Shown here one piece after another: positions 19,301 through 27,288 of a stretch of 64,000 nt of DNA (position 1 is its first letter; each line of letters opens with the position of its first letter). Location: the NCBI GenBank assembly GCA_016938685.1, contig JAFGUD010000339.1, forward strand, positions 1-64,000, given 5' to 3'. The notes under the pieces are model-generated. The model worked only from the letters and a program-made list of their open reading frames with translations, had not been told where the DNA came from and ran no database searches. The DNA comes from Bacteroidales bacterium. Lineage in GTDB: Bacteria > Bacteroidota > Bacteroidia > Bacteroidales > JAFGUD01. A program made the position numbers and the translations under genes.

Positions 19301-19650
19301 TTAAATACTAAACTTCCATTTGAAGTAGGGTGTAGGTATCCGATTTCATTATCTCCGCCAACGTAAATTACATTTTTATTGTCCACGCATAAAGCTGTAA
19401 TTGATGTTTCAGTTTCTGAAACTTTTATTTTATTCCAATTTTGTCCGTCAAATTCTAAAACTGAGCCGTCGGAGTTACCGAAATACATTAATCCTCTTTG
19501 GTCTTGAACAGCTATCCAATTTTGTCTTGCTCCTGAATATGTTTCGGGAGAATAATTATTGATAAATGGAATTTCTCCCAAATTTTTTATTTGAGAAAAT
19601 GATGGTAATGTTAGAATTACTAAGAAAAATATTTGAAAAAGTTTCTTCAT
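16348..19650 (-). CDS. Periplasmic beta-propeller sensor with cytoplasmic SpoIIE phosphatase
   Basis: 1100 aa. Signal peptide (MKKLFQIFFLVILTLPSFS-Q), then two-component-regulator-type propeller repeats (about 25-690, with segments such as LCTDNGIS, NLWL and GNIWY), a Y_Y_Y-type beta-sandwich (about 700-770, ending in KPGEYKFQVKARNQ), one membrane helix (about 777-803), a coiled coil, and a SpoIIE/PP2C domain (about 880-1100) with SGDFYWF, DCTGHGVPGAFMS, QDGMDMA, FSDGYADQ and TDDILVIG. The sensor half is like that of hybrid two-component systems of this phylum, but the output is a phosphatase rather than a histidine kinase. The ligand is unknown. gmk follows after 3 bases. Confidence 0.9.
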   Translation of the reverse strand: MKKLFQIFFLVILTLPSFSQIKNLGEIPFINNYSPETYSGARQNWIAVQDQRGLMYFGNSDGSVLEFDGQNWNKIKVSETETSITALCVDNKNVIYVGGDNEIGYLHPTSNGSLVFKSLSDKIPDDHKDFQKIWDIFVTEDSAIFFQTFDEIFLYKNDSITVLPIENYFPEGLFLISYQVNGKIYIYTKYKGIYELANNDLKFIVESEIINNSYLRTLLNYKQDSLLIFTWFDGAYTMKDGKITPKKTPIDSIIDRNLYRAISIKDDYYAFQLNDGGILITDKEFKIIQFITSQNGLQNDKIYRATLDNQENLWLCTDNGISTVYLFSPFTTYNQFNGFENESTSFSSKLFNNILYIATTSGVYYKKWTDYENKIKKADFTQIKNPSGNIKTEFLDIVDNKLIAASANGLFDIENFTAIYFLAEGTDRAVRGVKIFRVPKEDSNTIIGLSQAIFIYKKNNGKWTLSHDIQQIYEQDIYGEYLEQDENGYFWISNKNQGVYKIKFDQYFNQITEATVFDTIHGLNGLPSQENNKIFKIDNNLYFSTKEGLYKYNPSNNNFSPYDELNDVIGTNVSVRFINKDSHGNIWYKEETTNNDEMNWELCYLKNTDSGFVKIREPFLPFKNKIFFFDQLSENTYLIGGPNGFVHYDETIENNYAIEFPAFIRSVKILNSDSIIFNGAFITKDSLVGSEQLLSQIPILEYKNGNLRFTFSGTYLQSPDKIEYKYFLEGNDQKWSEWTSENYKDYSNLKPGEYKFQVKARNQYLIESTIASYEFVIKPPWYLTILAFIGYFVLAGLLIWLIVFWYTRRLRLQKEYLEEQVKLRTQEIEQQKEEIESQRDQLAEQNEEIQKINKDITSSIEYAKRIQTAMLPLNSTIQKHLKEHFILFKPRDIVSGDFYWFSKREDKAFIAAVDCTGHGVPGAFMSMIGAEILTTIVSNKGVSDASEILELLNKYVRTALKQDTTENQDGMDMALCVIDEENKTVEFSGAKNPLFYISNEEITKIKGSRQSIGGFQFGEFERHTIKYSSPTWFYIFSDGYADQFGGDDHSKFMIKRFKDLLLEIYQKPMEEQKEILDKAVTNWMETTRQTDDILVIGFKL

Positions 19651-19877
19651 GTTTTTCTGTTTTTGTTTAGATCTTTTCTCCCTTGTTTTCTGTCTATAAT
19701 ACTACAGGAGCTTTGTGTTTGATCTTTCTTCGCTAATTAAGTTAAGTTAAGCAAATTTCAGTCCGATAAATATAATTTTGACCGTTAAAATTATAAAATT
19801 AAAAATTCTTTTAGATAAAAAAAATCTATAATATTTTAATTCTTGATTTAATTCTCTGTTTTTCAGCGCATTATGTT

Positions 19878-22070
19878 TTAAAAATTTTGAAAAATTATGT
19901 TGCTTTTCTCATCTAAAATTAAATAGTACGGCGTTGGTAATTCTTTTATTTTGTTATTGTAGGTGTTGCTTTTTTTAGTGTATCCAAGTATGTTTATTGT
20001 TTGACTGTTTATTTTATATGCGCATGTTCCCCACATAAAATGATTTGGAATAATTTCTTTGCTTTGGATATATTTTCCGTTTGTGGAAAATTTCATGATT
20101 ATAATATTTGATTTTGTGTTGATGAAGTTTTCATTTCCAATTGCTATTCTGCTGTAGTTTGCTATTAAATGGAAAGTTGTGTCCATTTTTATTATGTTTA
20201 TCAAATTTGCGTCGAAATAGAAATTCTGTTGCCACAATATTTTATCCGAAGCGATATCTATTTTTTGAATAGTTAGCGAATCATCTGTTTGATCAAAATT
20301 ATCAATTTTTGTTCCATGAAAAGCTATTGTTATTTCATCGTTTATTTCGTCATAATCTATAAATCTTGGGTAATTTTCGTTTTGTAACTTCTTTTTATAA
20401 ACTTGTTTACCATCAGCATTTAATCTAATTACCGAATTTTGATTTTTTTCGTCTATAGTTGTGTGGATTATTGCTACACAGCCTTCGGGTGTTGCTTTTA
20501 CTATTGTTCCGTATTCATAAGCATTTGTGCCTGCAGTTGTGTTTTTTATCCATTCTACCTGATTATTGACTATTTTAGCTATAAAAGCCGAAGAGCCGGT
20601 TGCGGTTTTGAAATAACCTGTGACATATTTTTCTCCTAAAATATTTTCATCAACACTAATGGTATAATATTCGTTTGGATTTCCTGTTTGTGGTTCTATG
20701 TTTTTAATTATCAGGCTTATATCTTTTCCTTTATGAGTTGTTTTTATTGGTTTTGAATGTAAGTGAAAATAATCTCTGTTTGTTGAATATTCAAACTTTT
20801 TAATGTCTTTTAAAAATAGTTCATTTAAACTGGTGTTTTCTTGTTGAATATATTTATTTATTCCTTCAAAACCTTGATAGCTGAAATCAAAAAAATCTTT
20901 GTGTTTAGTGTAAGTTTCTTTTGTGAATTTTTGATTAAGTATGGTAAGTAAAGAGTCTGTTTTTTGTTTCAAAATGGCTAATTCGTAATATTCGATAGCT
21001 CTGTTTTGGTTTGAAACTGAATAGTTTGAAGTGTCATTGAAAATTCTTTTTCCTTTTACCAAGTAATCAATTTTGGATTTTCTGTATAAAAATAAGTCGG
21101 TTAAGAATGAATTGTAATCGAATTTTTCTATTTCAAATAATGTTTTTTGGTCAATTTCATAGGTTTCGTAAGAGTTTGAGAATTTGTTTGTGTTTGAAAG
21201 TTCTGCTTCCTTGGCTACTAATTCTTTGTTTGTCAAAATTATAGTTTCTCTAAAATGGCTTATGTCTGTTCCAAGATTGTTTTGTACTTCTTTTGCCCAG
21301 GTTTTGTAGTCCCATATTTTTATAGAATCAATTAAAAAGTTAGACCTTGTAATTCCTTGAAGTCTGTATATTTTAATTGGGCTTATTGAAATTTGTTGAT
21401 TGTAGTTTTTTATGGGGTAATTATTGATTGAAATTTTATATTGTTCATAGAAAAGCATTGTTGAGTCAAATAATAATATGAGTTCGTTTGTTGATTTTAA
21501 TATTGACGATTTTTGTTCTAAATAAATATCTTTTAATTGTGCGTAATTTTCGATTATTGAAAGGAAAACATCTACTGTTTCGTTGTATTTTTTAACCATT
21601 TTGTTAAATAATTCAGCAGATTTGTGTGCGTTTTTGTCAAAGTTATCGATATCTTTTAGTTGTGAATTAATAAAATCCAGAACAATTATATTGTCTAGCT
21701 TTTCAACGTTTTGTAATTCAGAAACTGTTTTGTAAAGTTTGTCGTTTTTTTTTGCGTCTTTTTCTTCTTTTTGTAGTTTGCTTATGCACAGGCTGTAATA
21801 TAGTTTAGTGTTTCTAATATGATACACAGTTTGTTCAAATTCAACTAAAGGGTCTGAGTTTTTTGCCCAAATGTATGAAATGTAGCCAAGTTGAAAATAT
21901 GTGTTTGGAAATTCAGGGTCGGTTTGTTGATATTCAAACAATTGAGCATAAGCTTTTTCGTAATCTTTGTTATTTATTGTTTCAATAATATCATCATACT
22001 TTATAGTTTGTGCGAATGTAATATTTCCAATAAAAAATAAAATTGCTGTTATTAGTGTTTTTTTTGTCAT
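19878..22070 (-). CDS. Secreted protein with TPR-like N-terminus and propeller-like C-terminus
   Basis: 730 aa with a signal peptide (MTKKTLITAILFFIGNITFA-Q). The first ~90 residues look like one or two tetratricopeptide units (NNKDYEKAYAQLFEYQ). A long helical middle follows, then from about 430 a beta-rich part with repeated strand patterns (YVTGYFKTATGSSAFIAKI, GCVAIIHTT, HLIANYSRI) that resembles a beta-propeller. No enzyme motif is seen. Its stop-start spacing to the upstream PD40/OmpA gene is 23 bases, so it is probably part of the 24602-to-19878 operon. Function is unknown; a cell-envelope partner of the OmpA protein is possible. Confidence 0.7.
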   Translation of the reverse strand: MTKKTLITAILFFIGNITFAQTIKYDDIIETINNKDYEKAYAQLFEYQQTDPEFPNTYFQLGYISYIWAKNSDPLVEFEQTVYHIRNTKLYYSLCISKLQKEEKDAKKNDKLYKTVSELQNVEKLDNIIVLDFINSQLKDIDNFDKNAHKSAELFNKMVKKYNETVDVFLSIIENYAQLKDIYLEQKSSILKSTNELILLFDSTMLFYEQYKISINNYPIKNYNQQISISPIKIYRLQGITRSNFLIDSIKIWDYKTWAKEVQNNLGTDISHFRETIILTNKELVAKEAELSNTNKFSNSYETYEIDQKTLFEIEKFDYNSFLTDLFLYRKSKIDYLVKGKRIFNDTSNYSVSNQNRAIEYYELAILKQKTDSLLTILNQKFTKETYTKHKDFFDFSYQGFEGINKYIQQENTSLNELFLKDIKKFEYSTNRDYFHLHSKPIKTTHKGKDISLIIKNIEPQTGNPNEYYTISVDENILGEKYVTGYFKTATGSSAFIAKIVNNQVEWIKNTTAGTNAYEYGTIVKATPEGCVAIIHTTIDEKNQNSVIRLNADGKQVYKKKLQNENYPRFIDYDEINDEITIAFHGTKIDNFDQTDDSLTIQKIDIASDKILWQQNFYFDANLINIIKMDTTFHLIANYSRIAIGNENFINTKSNIIIMKFSTNGKYIQSKEIIPNHFMWGTCAYKINSQTINILGYTKKSNTYNNKIKELPTPYYLILDEKSNIIFQNF

Positions 22071-22093
22071 TTTTCTTGTTTTATAAGTAAATA

Positions 22094-24094
22094 TTATTCT
22101 GTTACTTCAATTATTTTTAGCTCAACTCTGCGGTTTTTTGCTCTGTTTTCGTCATTTGAATTTGGCAAAATAGGTTGTTTTTCTCCATATCCTTTTGATA
22201 TTAGTTTTGTTTTGTCTACTTCATGTCTTATAAGATAATCTACAACAGATTTTGCTCTTTTTTCAGATAGTTTTTGATTATATGTGTCTGAACCAACATC
22301 ATCTGTATGTGCCGAAATTTCAACTTTAATTTCAGGATTTTCGTTCATTAGTATTACAACATTGTCCAATTCTGTGTATGATTCTACGTTCAGTTCCGCA
22401 GAATTTGTTTCAAATGTTATGTTACTTAATTCAATTTTAACGTCTTGTATTAGTGGTTGAAGTTTTATATTGTTAGTTTTATCTGTATTGTCTGTTATTT
22501 CTATTGTTTCATTGTAAAAAGCGTAACCATGCGGATTTATTGTTAAATCATAAACATCTCCCTTTCTTACAAATATTGTAACTTCACCATTTGAATTTGT
22601 TTTAGCTTTTGATACTATTTCTTTTGATGTGCTTTGATTTTTCAAAATAATGTCACATTCAATTCCTTCTCCGTTTTGGGAATCAATAATTTGAAAAGTG
22701 TATTTTGCTTTGTATGAGTTTACTTCTATGTTTTTTTCAAAAGTGTTGAAAATAACGGTTCCGCTCAAATCAATTTCAAAATAATTGGGGTCTGAAAATT
22801 CGCTTGTTAGTTCTATTTTGTATTTTTCGCCAATTGGCAAAGTGAGTAAATATTTGCCCTTGTTTAGTTCTTTTGTGTTTGTGTTAATTACAGTATTTGT
22901 TTTAGCGTTTTTGGCAACTATATTAACATCAAAAGGTTCGTATATTTCTTTGTCGTAAACATTTAGATATAGCATTGTTTGGTTAAATAGTTTTGCGTTT
23001 ATTGTTGATTTATTATCTTCTGAGTTTTTGTTGTTGAAATTTACAAATTGGTGTGAATAATTTTCTGATGAAAAATCTAGTACATATTCAGAATTTAAAG
23101 GTAGAAAAATTGTGTATTCTCCTGTTTCTGAGTTGTTTGCGTAAACTCCTGTTTTTACGATTGAAGTTGGATCTAGTAATGAAATTGTTGCAGCAATAGG
23201 TTTATCTTCTGTATTTGTTATTTTTCCGCTTAAAATGAATGTTTTTTCTGGTTTGAAATTTTTTGGTAGATTTGCTATTCTTAATTCGGATTTTTTGTCA
23301 TTGTTACTTGATGCGAAAATTATTGTTTCTCCTTTATAATCAATAGCAGGGTAATAGTTATCTTCTTTTGTAAAAGTTCCTACAGCCATAGGATTTATCC
23401 AAATGTTTGAAAAAAGATTTTTTGCGTAGTAAAATTTGAATTTTTTTTCTCCTTCTCGTTTTGATGCAAAAATAAGAGTTTTATTGTCGGATAATACTCT
23501 TGGTGTTCTTTCGCATTCTATATTTAGTGGCGACAATAGAGCTTTTGGTTGTGACCATTCAAAGTTTTCATCTTTTTTACTAATGTATATTTTCCCGCAT
23601 TCTTTGTCTTTTTCGTCTTCAAATCTCACAAAATATAAAATATTGTCATTTGGAGAAATAGATGGTTCTCCTTCGTTTTTTGTTGAATTAATATTTGAGG
23701 GTAATGCTTCGGGCGTAGACCAACCATTTGTTGTTCTGCTGCTTACAAAAATGTCTGTATTAGTGTCGTTTTGAGCTTCAAAATATATTTTGGAAGCATC
23801 GAAATTATAAACAGGTGAGTTTTTGTATGTCTCTTCTCCTAGATTTGTGTTAAGTTCTTTTAATTCAGTGGGTTCTGTCCAGTTTGTGTTGTCTTTTTTA
23901 CTTTCATAAAATTTGTACATTTCGTTTTCTTTCACAACAAAAATTAAGAAATTGCCATCAAAACTTAACGAAGGTGATGATATATAATCTTTTTCTGATA
24001 AGCTGTTGAAAATAAGTGGGTTATTTGGAGTTTCTTCTTGTGAATATAAATTTAAAGTTAAGCCGACTAATAGTAATAGTATTATAGTTTTCAT
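22094..24094 (-). CDS. OmpA-family protein with PD40 repeats
   Basis: 666 aa, signal peptide (MKTIILLLLVGLTLNLYS-Q). About residues 25-280 contain WD40-like PD40 repeats (SPSLSFDGNFLIFV, EPSISPNDNILYFV, YYPAIDYKGETIIF). About 290-540 hold carboxypeptidase-regulatory-like or CNA-B-like modules (ILSGKITNTEDKPIAATISL). The last ~115 residues are an OmpA/MotB peptidoglycan-binding domain with EISAHTDDVGSDTYNQKLSEKRAKSV and NRRVELKI. The order matches a family common in Bacteroidota, including gliding or type IX secretion related proteins such as PorE, but no other secretion gene is nearby, so I do not assign that role. It is in line with DUF6702 upstream (13 bases) and the TPR/propeller gene downstream. 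Confidence 0.85.
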   Translation of the reverse strand: MKTIILLLLVGLTLNLYSQEETPNNPLIFNSLSEKDYISSPSLSFDGNFLIFVVKENEMYKFYESKKDNTNWTEPTELKELNTNLGEETYKNSPVYNFDASKIYFEAQNDTNTDIFVSSRTTNGWSTPEALPSNINSTKNEGEPSISPNDNILYFVRFEDEKDKECGKIYISKKDENFEWSQPKALLSPLNIECERTPRVLSDNKTLIFASKREGEKKFKFYYAKNLFSNIWINPMAVGTFTKEDNYYPAIDYKGETIIFASSNNDKKSELRIANLPKNFKPEKTFILSGKITNTEDKPIAATISLLDPTSIVKTGVYANNSETGEYTIFLPLNSEYVLDFSSENYSHQFVNFNNKNSEDNKSTINAKLFNQTMLYLNVYDKEIYEPFDVNIVAKNAKTNTVINTNTKELNKGKYLLTLPIGEKYKIELTSEFSDPNYFEIDLSGTVIFNTFEKNIEVNSYKAKYTFQIIDSQNGEGIECDIILKNQSTSKEIVSKAKTNSNGEVTIFVRKGDVYDLTINPHGYAFYNETIEITDNTDKTNNIKLQPLIQDVKIELSNITFETNSAELNVESYTELDNVVILMNENPEIKVEISAHTDDVGSDTYNQKLSEKRAKSVVDYLIRHEVDKTKLISKGYGEKQPILPNSNDENRAKNRRVELKIIEVTE

Positions 24095-24107
24095 AAAATG
24101 AATGCTG

Positions 24108-24602
24108 TTAATAGGTTATTGTTTTTACTGTGTCTTTAAAAGAAAATTCTAAGGCAGACTGGTCGTTTTTATATGTTAGAATGAGCATGTTCTTTTGGTC
24201 TCTGTATAAATCTGTCATTAGTGTGTTTTTGATTTTGATTTTGTTTATGGAATTTTTGTATTTTACCTCAAAATCTAGCCATAGAGTAATATCTTCAATT
24301 TTTCTTCCTGTTAGTTTAAAACTTTTTGCTTTAATCGTTTTGTCATTTACGGTTAATTCTAGATTATTAGTTATATAGGTTGTAATATATTCTTCAATTT
24401 TGGGGTTTTCATTATTTTTTCCTAGGTTTATTTCTTCATTGTTTTTGTATTGTAGTATGGTGCTAAAATCATCAACAAATAATCTGATCGAAATATCGAA
24501 TTTTTTTAGGTTTTCTTCGTATTCAATGTTAGTTATTGTTAGATGTACAGGGTGAGCTGCAAGTTGAATCAAAAGAATTAAAATATTAATATAGCTAAGC
24601 AT
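24108..24602 (-). CDS. DUF6702 family secreted protein
   Basis: 164 aa with an N-terminal hydrophobic signal (MLSYINILILLIQLA). The AAHPVHLTITNIEYEENLKKFDISIRLFVDDF opening is characteristic of DUF6702, a periplasmic beta-rich family restricted mainly to Bacteroidota. Function is unknown. These proteins are often found near HupE/UreJ-like membrane proteins and metallopeptidases; here the HupE-like gene is divergent, 91 bases away, and an M16-fold gene follows it. Its stop lies 13 bases before the OmpA-family gene. Confidence 0.8.
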   Translation of the reverse strand: MLSYINILILLIQLAAHPVHLTITNIEYEENLKKFDISIRLFVDDFSTILQYKNNEEINLGKNNENPKIEEYITTYITNNLELTVNDKTIKAKSFKLTGRKIEDITLWLDFEVKYKNSINKIKIKNTLMTDLYRDQKNMLILTYKNDQSALEFSFKDTVKTITY

Positions 24603-24618
24603 GGTTTATATTTTGTTT

Positions 24619-24676
24619 CAAAATTAGTAAAAAAACTTAAAAATGGAATGAATGTTTTGATAGCTTTTTACTTTTG
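24619..24676. promoter_or_regulatory. Divergent promoter elements between DUF6702 and HupE-like genes
   Basis: Two TAnnTTTG-type -7 boxes face opposite ways: minus-strand TAATTTTG at 24619-24626, 17 bases from the DUF6702 ATG, and plus-strand TACTTTTG at 24669-24676, 17 bases from the HupE-like ATG. The -33 boxes are not obvious. Confidence 0.5.
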
Positions 24677-24693
24677 CGGTCTAACTTCATATT

Positions 24694-25284
24694 ATGAATA
24701 TTTTTTATTTTTATTTTAAACTAGGTGTTCAGCACATTCTTGATTTGCAGGGTTATGATCACATTTTATTTATAGCTGCTATGACTGCTGTATATGTCAT
24801 TGGAGAATGGAAACATGTTTTGGTTCTTGCTACTGCTTTTACTATAGGTCACACAACTACACTTGCACTAGCAACATTGAATCTTATTAATGTTCCAACT
24901 CAGCTGATTGAAGCTTTGATAGCTTTTACAATATTTTTGACGGGATTTTTTAATCTTTTCAAAGTGAAAGACGATTTTTCTAAAAAAATGCAGATTATTA
25001 AATATTTTGTTGCTTTATTTTTTGGATTAATTCACGGTTTAGGCTTTTCTAATTATTTAAAATATCTTTTGGGTGAAGAAATGAGCATTGTAAAACCTTT
25101 GTTCGCTTTTAATTTAGGACTTGAAATTGGGCAAATTGTTATAATTTCTGCCGTTTTATTTCTTTCTTTTTTGTTGATAAATAAAGCAAAAGTCAAAAGA
25201 AGAGAATGGAATTTGGTTATTTCCGGTGCTGCAATGGGAATAGCTTTGATGCTGCTTATTGACAGACTTACTTTGATGTTTTAG
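24694..25284 (+). CDS. HupE/UreJ-like membrane protein
   Basis: 196 aa, about six membrane helices. Family motifs are GVQHILDLQGYDHILFI at the start, ATAFTIGHTTTLALATL in helix 2-3 and LFFGLIHGLGFSNYL in the middle; the conserved His residues are consistent with a metal (nickel or cobalt) permease-like fold. In this phylum the HupE_UreJ_2 subgroup is usually not linked to hydrogenase or urease, and none is seen here. It is the only plus-strand gene in a long minus-strand stretch, and its stop overlaps the convergent M16-like gene by 4 bases. The substrate is unknown. Confidence 0.82.
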   Translation: MNIFYFYFKLGVQHILDLQGYDHILFIAAMTAVYVIGEWKHVLVLATAFTIGHTTTLALATLNLINVPTQLIEALIAFTIFLTGFFNLFKVKDDFSKKMQIIKYFVALFFGLIHGLGFSNYLKYLLGEEMSIVKPLFAFNLGLEIGQIVIISAVLFLSFLLINKAKVKRREWNLVISGAAMGIALMLLIDRLTLMF

Positions 25285-27287
25285 TTTTCTGGTTCGGGAA
25301 TGGTTATCGTAGGTTTCTTAAAGTAAAAAATCTTTTTGTCTATTTTCGATTTGTCGTCAATTTCTGTGATTTTTAGCGTAAAATATATTTCGCCAAATAT
25401 TTGGGTTATTGTAAAAGGAATTTTCATGTCAGACTTGTCTGAAATTTTCTGATAGTCTGAATATTCAACTATTTGGACTGTTTCGTAATATCCATCTTTT
25501 AGAATTACTGTTTCTGTTTTAATTTTTTCTTTTTTGTTCAAATCATAATAATCGTAAAAGAAAACATTGTAAGGCGTGTTAACTTTTATTTTAAAAATAT
25601 TGTCTTTCAATAATGCAGTGTCACACACAAATTCAGGTTCGTAATTCAATTTTGGGTAGTAAAGTTCTGGGAAAATATAAGCTTGATAAATTTTTGCCCA
25701 AAACTTATCTTGTGTTGAATATTCCGCTCCTAAAGCTGAACTGTCTAACCAAACTTCTTCGTTGGCTATTTGTAATTTTTGAAGCAAAGTGTCTTCCTCA
25801 ATTATTAAAACGGATTTAAAGTAGTAATAATCAGGTTCTTTTTTGTATATTATACCTTCTACATTGTATACAGTGTCGGCATTGTATGTAGCATCAAATT
25901 TTATTGTCAGGTTTTTAAAATTTTTATTTGCATTACATGCATCTAAATAGTCAAATATTACAGAATTACAATCAAATCCTTTGTATATTATTTTGTATTT
26001 GTGAAATTCTTCATCAAAAAACTCAACTCTGAAAAATTTTGCCAAAAAATATAGTTGACAAATAAGATCTGTTTCTTCACCTTGAATTAAAATACTTGCA
26101 TTGTCAGGTTTGAATAAGTCTTCGGTAGTAGTTCCAACTTCGGTTAACGATGTTTTTCCTATTTCCTTTGTGTAATTTTCAAAATATTGTTTTGATAATT
26201 TATTTTCTTCGGTAATATATGCATAATTTGCAATATTATAGGGGTTTTTTATGGAATTATTAAAATCATTTGTCAGGTCAGTTTTTGCTGTATTTAGATC
26301 TTGTTGTGTCGAATTGTAAATTATCATATCTCTCATAATTTCAATGCTTTGAACAACTGCATCGTATAAATCTTCGGTTTCTGAATCAAACGATAAATAA
26401 AACTCTGATATTACTGGATTTGTTTCTAGCTTAAAATCAACGTTTTTGGCGTATTTATATTTTGGTAGTGTTTCTTTTACTTTGTTTTCAAAAATTTTGG
26501 CATTTAGTTCTTTTGCGAAATAATCTTCATCGGTGTAGTAGTGCTTTGATGGATAGCTTATTGAAGCAAAAGTGTTTGAGTTTTTGTTCATGAAATTGAT
26601 TTTTGTTTCTCCGTTATAAGCTGGATTTTCGTGATCTTCTATAAGATTTTCTCCTTGCCAGAACATAAAATTTTTAGATGCATATTTAACTAATGTATCA
26701 TGTTCAATATTTCCAACAGCAATTATATAAGCATTTTGCGGTTTAATTATTTTTGAATGTAATAGTTCAATAGCGTACCCGTTGATGTCTGACATTGTGT
26801 TTTCGTCAGGGAATTGTGAAAACGAACTGTTTTTTCCAAAGCTGAATTTTTTGCCTATTTGATCAAATTCAATTTTTGAGTTTTTTTGATATTCAAGTTT
26901 TTTTAATTGGAAATTTTTAACTTTTGTCAATTTTTCTTCATCATAGTCGGGATTAACTACTGCATTTTTTATAAAGTTTAATGCAGAATCAACCGCATTG
27001 GTATCTGAAACTAAGTTCTTGTATATTTGTGTTTTGTATAATAAATCGCAACCTGATAGTTGGCAAAAAATATTTAATGCTCCCGGAAATTCATTATCTG
27101 CATTTTCGTGAATGTCAATTATTAAACTATAATTTATATAATCAAATTCCTGTGTTTTTACAGTAATAACAGTTAATCCATTTGGCAGAACTGAGCTCTG
27201 ATAATTAGATAAATCTTTCAAAACTTGTTGCGAATCAGCATTGAAAAAAAATATTAGTAATATTATGGTTAAAAAAAGTTTGTTCAT
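25281..27287 (-). CDS. M16-family (insulinase-like) protein lacking the zinc motif
   Basis: 668 aa with a signal peptide (MNKLFLTIILLIFFFNADS-Q). LSNYQSSVLPNGLTVITVKTQ is the standard opening of M16 peptidases, and VVNPDYDEEKLTKVKNFQLKKLEYQKN is the usual helix after the active site. Where active members have HxxEH the aligned segment is GALNIFCQLSGCD, so the zinc ligands are missing. A second M16-like half follows (KNSNTFASISYPSKHYYTDEDYFAKELNAKIF), then a non-M16 beta-rich C-terminal part of about 250 residues. Many M16 systems pair one active and one inactive subunit, but no active partner is adjacent. It is probably a periplasmic pseudoenzyme. The upstream glycosyltransferase stop is 1 base from its start. 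Confidence 0.72.
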   Translation of the reverse strand: MNKLFLTIILLIFFFNADSQQVLKDLSNYQSSVLPNGLTVITVKTQEFDYINYSLIIDIHENADNEFPGALNIFCQLSGCDLLYKTQIYKNLVSDTNAVDSALNFIKNAVVNPDYDEEKLTKVKNFQLKKLEYQKNSKIEFDQIGKKFSFGKNSSFSQFPDENTMSDINGYAIELLHSKIIKPQNAYIIAVGNIEHDTLVKYASKNFMFWQGENLIEDHENPAYNGETKINFMNKNSNTFASISYPSKHYYTDEDYFAKELNAKIFENKVKETLPKYKYAKNVDFKLETNPVISEFYLSFDSETEDLYDAVVQSIEIMRDMIIYNSTQQDLNTAKTDLTNDFNNSIKNPYNIANYAYITEENKLSKQYFENYTKEIGKTSLTEVGTTTEDLFKPDNASILIQGEETDLICQLYFLAKFFRVEFFDEEFHKYKIIYKGFDCNSVIFDYLDACNANKNFKNLTIKFDATYNADTVYNVEGIIYKKEPDYYYFKSVLIIEEDTLLQKLQIANEEVWLDSSALGAEYSTQDKFWAKIYQAYIFPELYYPKLNYEPEFVCDTALLKDNIFKIKVNTPYNVFFYDYYDLNKKEKIKTETVILKDGYYETVQIVEYSDYQKISDKSDMKIPFTITQIFGEIYFTLKITEIDDKSKIDKKIFYFKKPTITIPEPEN

Positions 27288-27288
27288 T

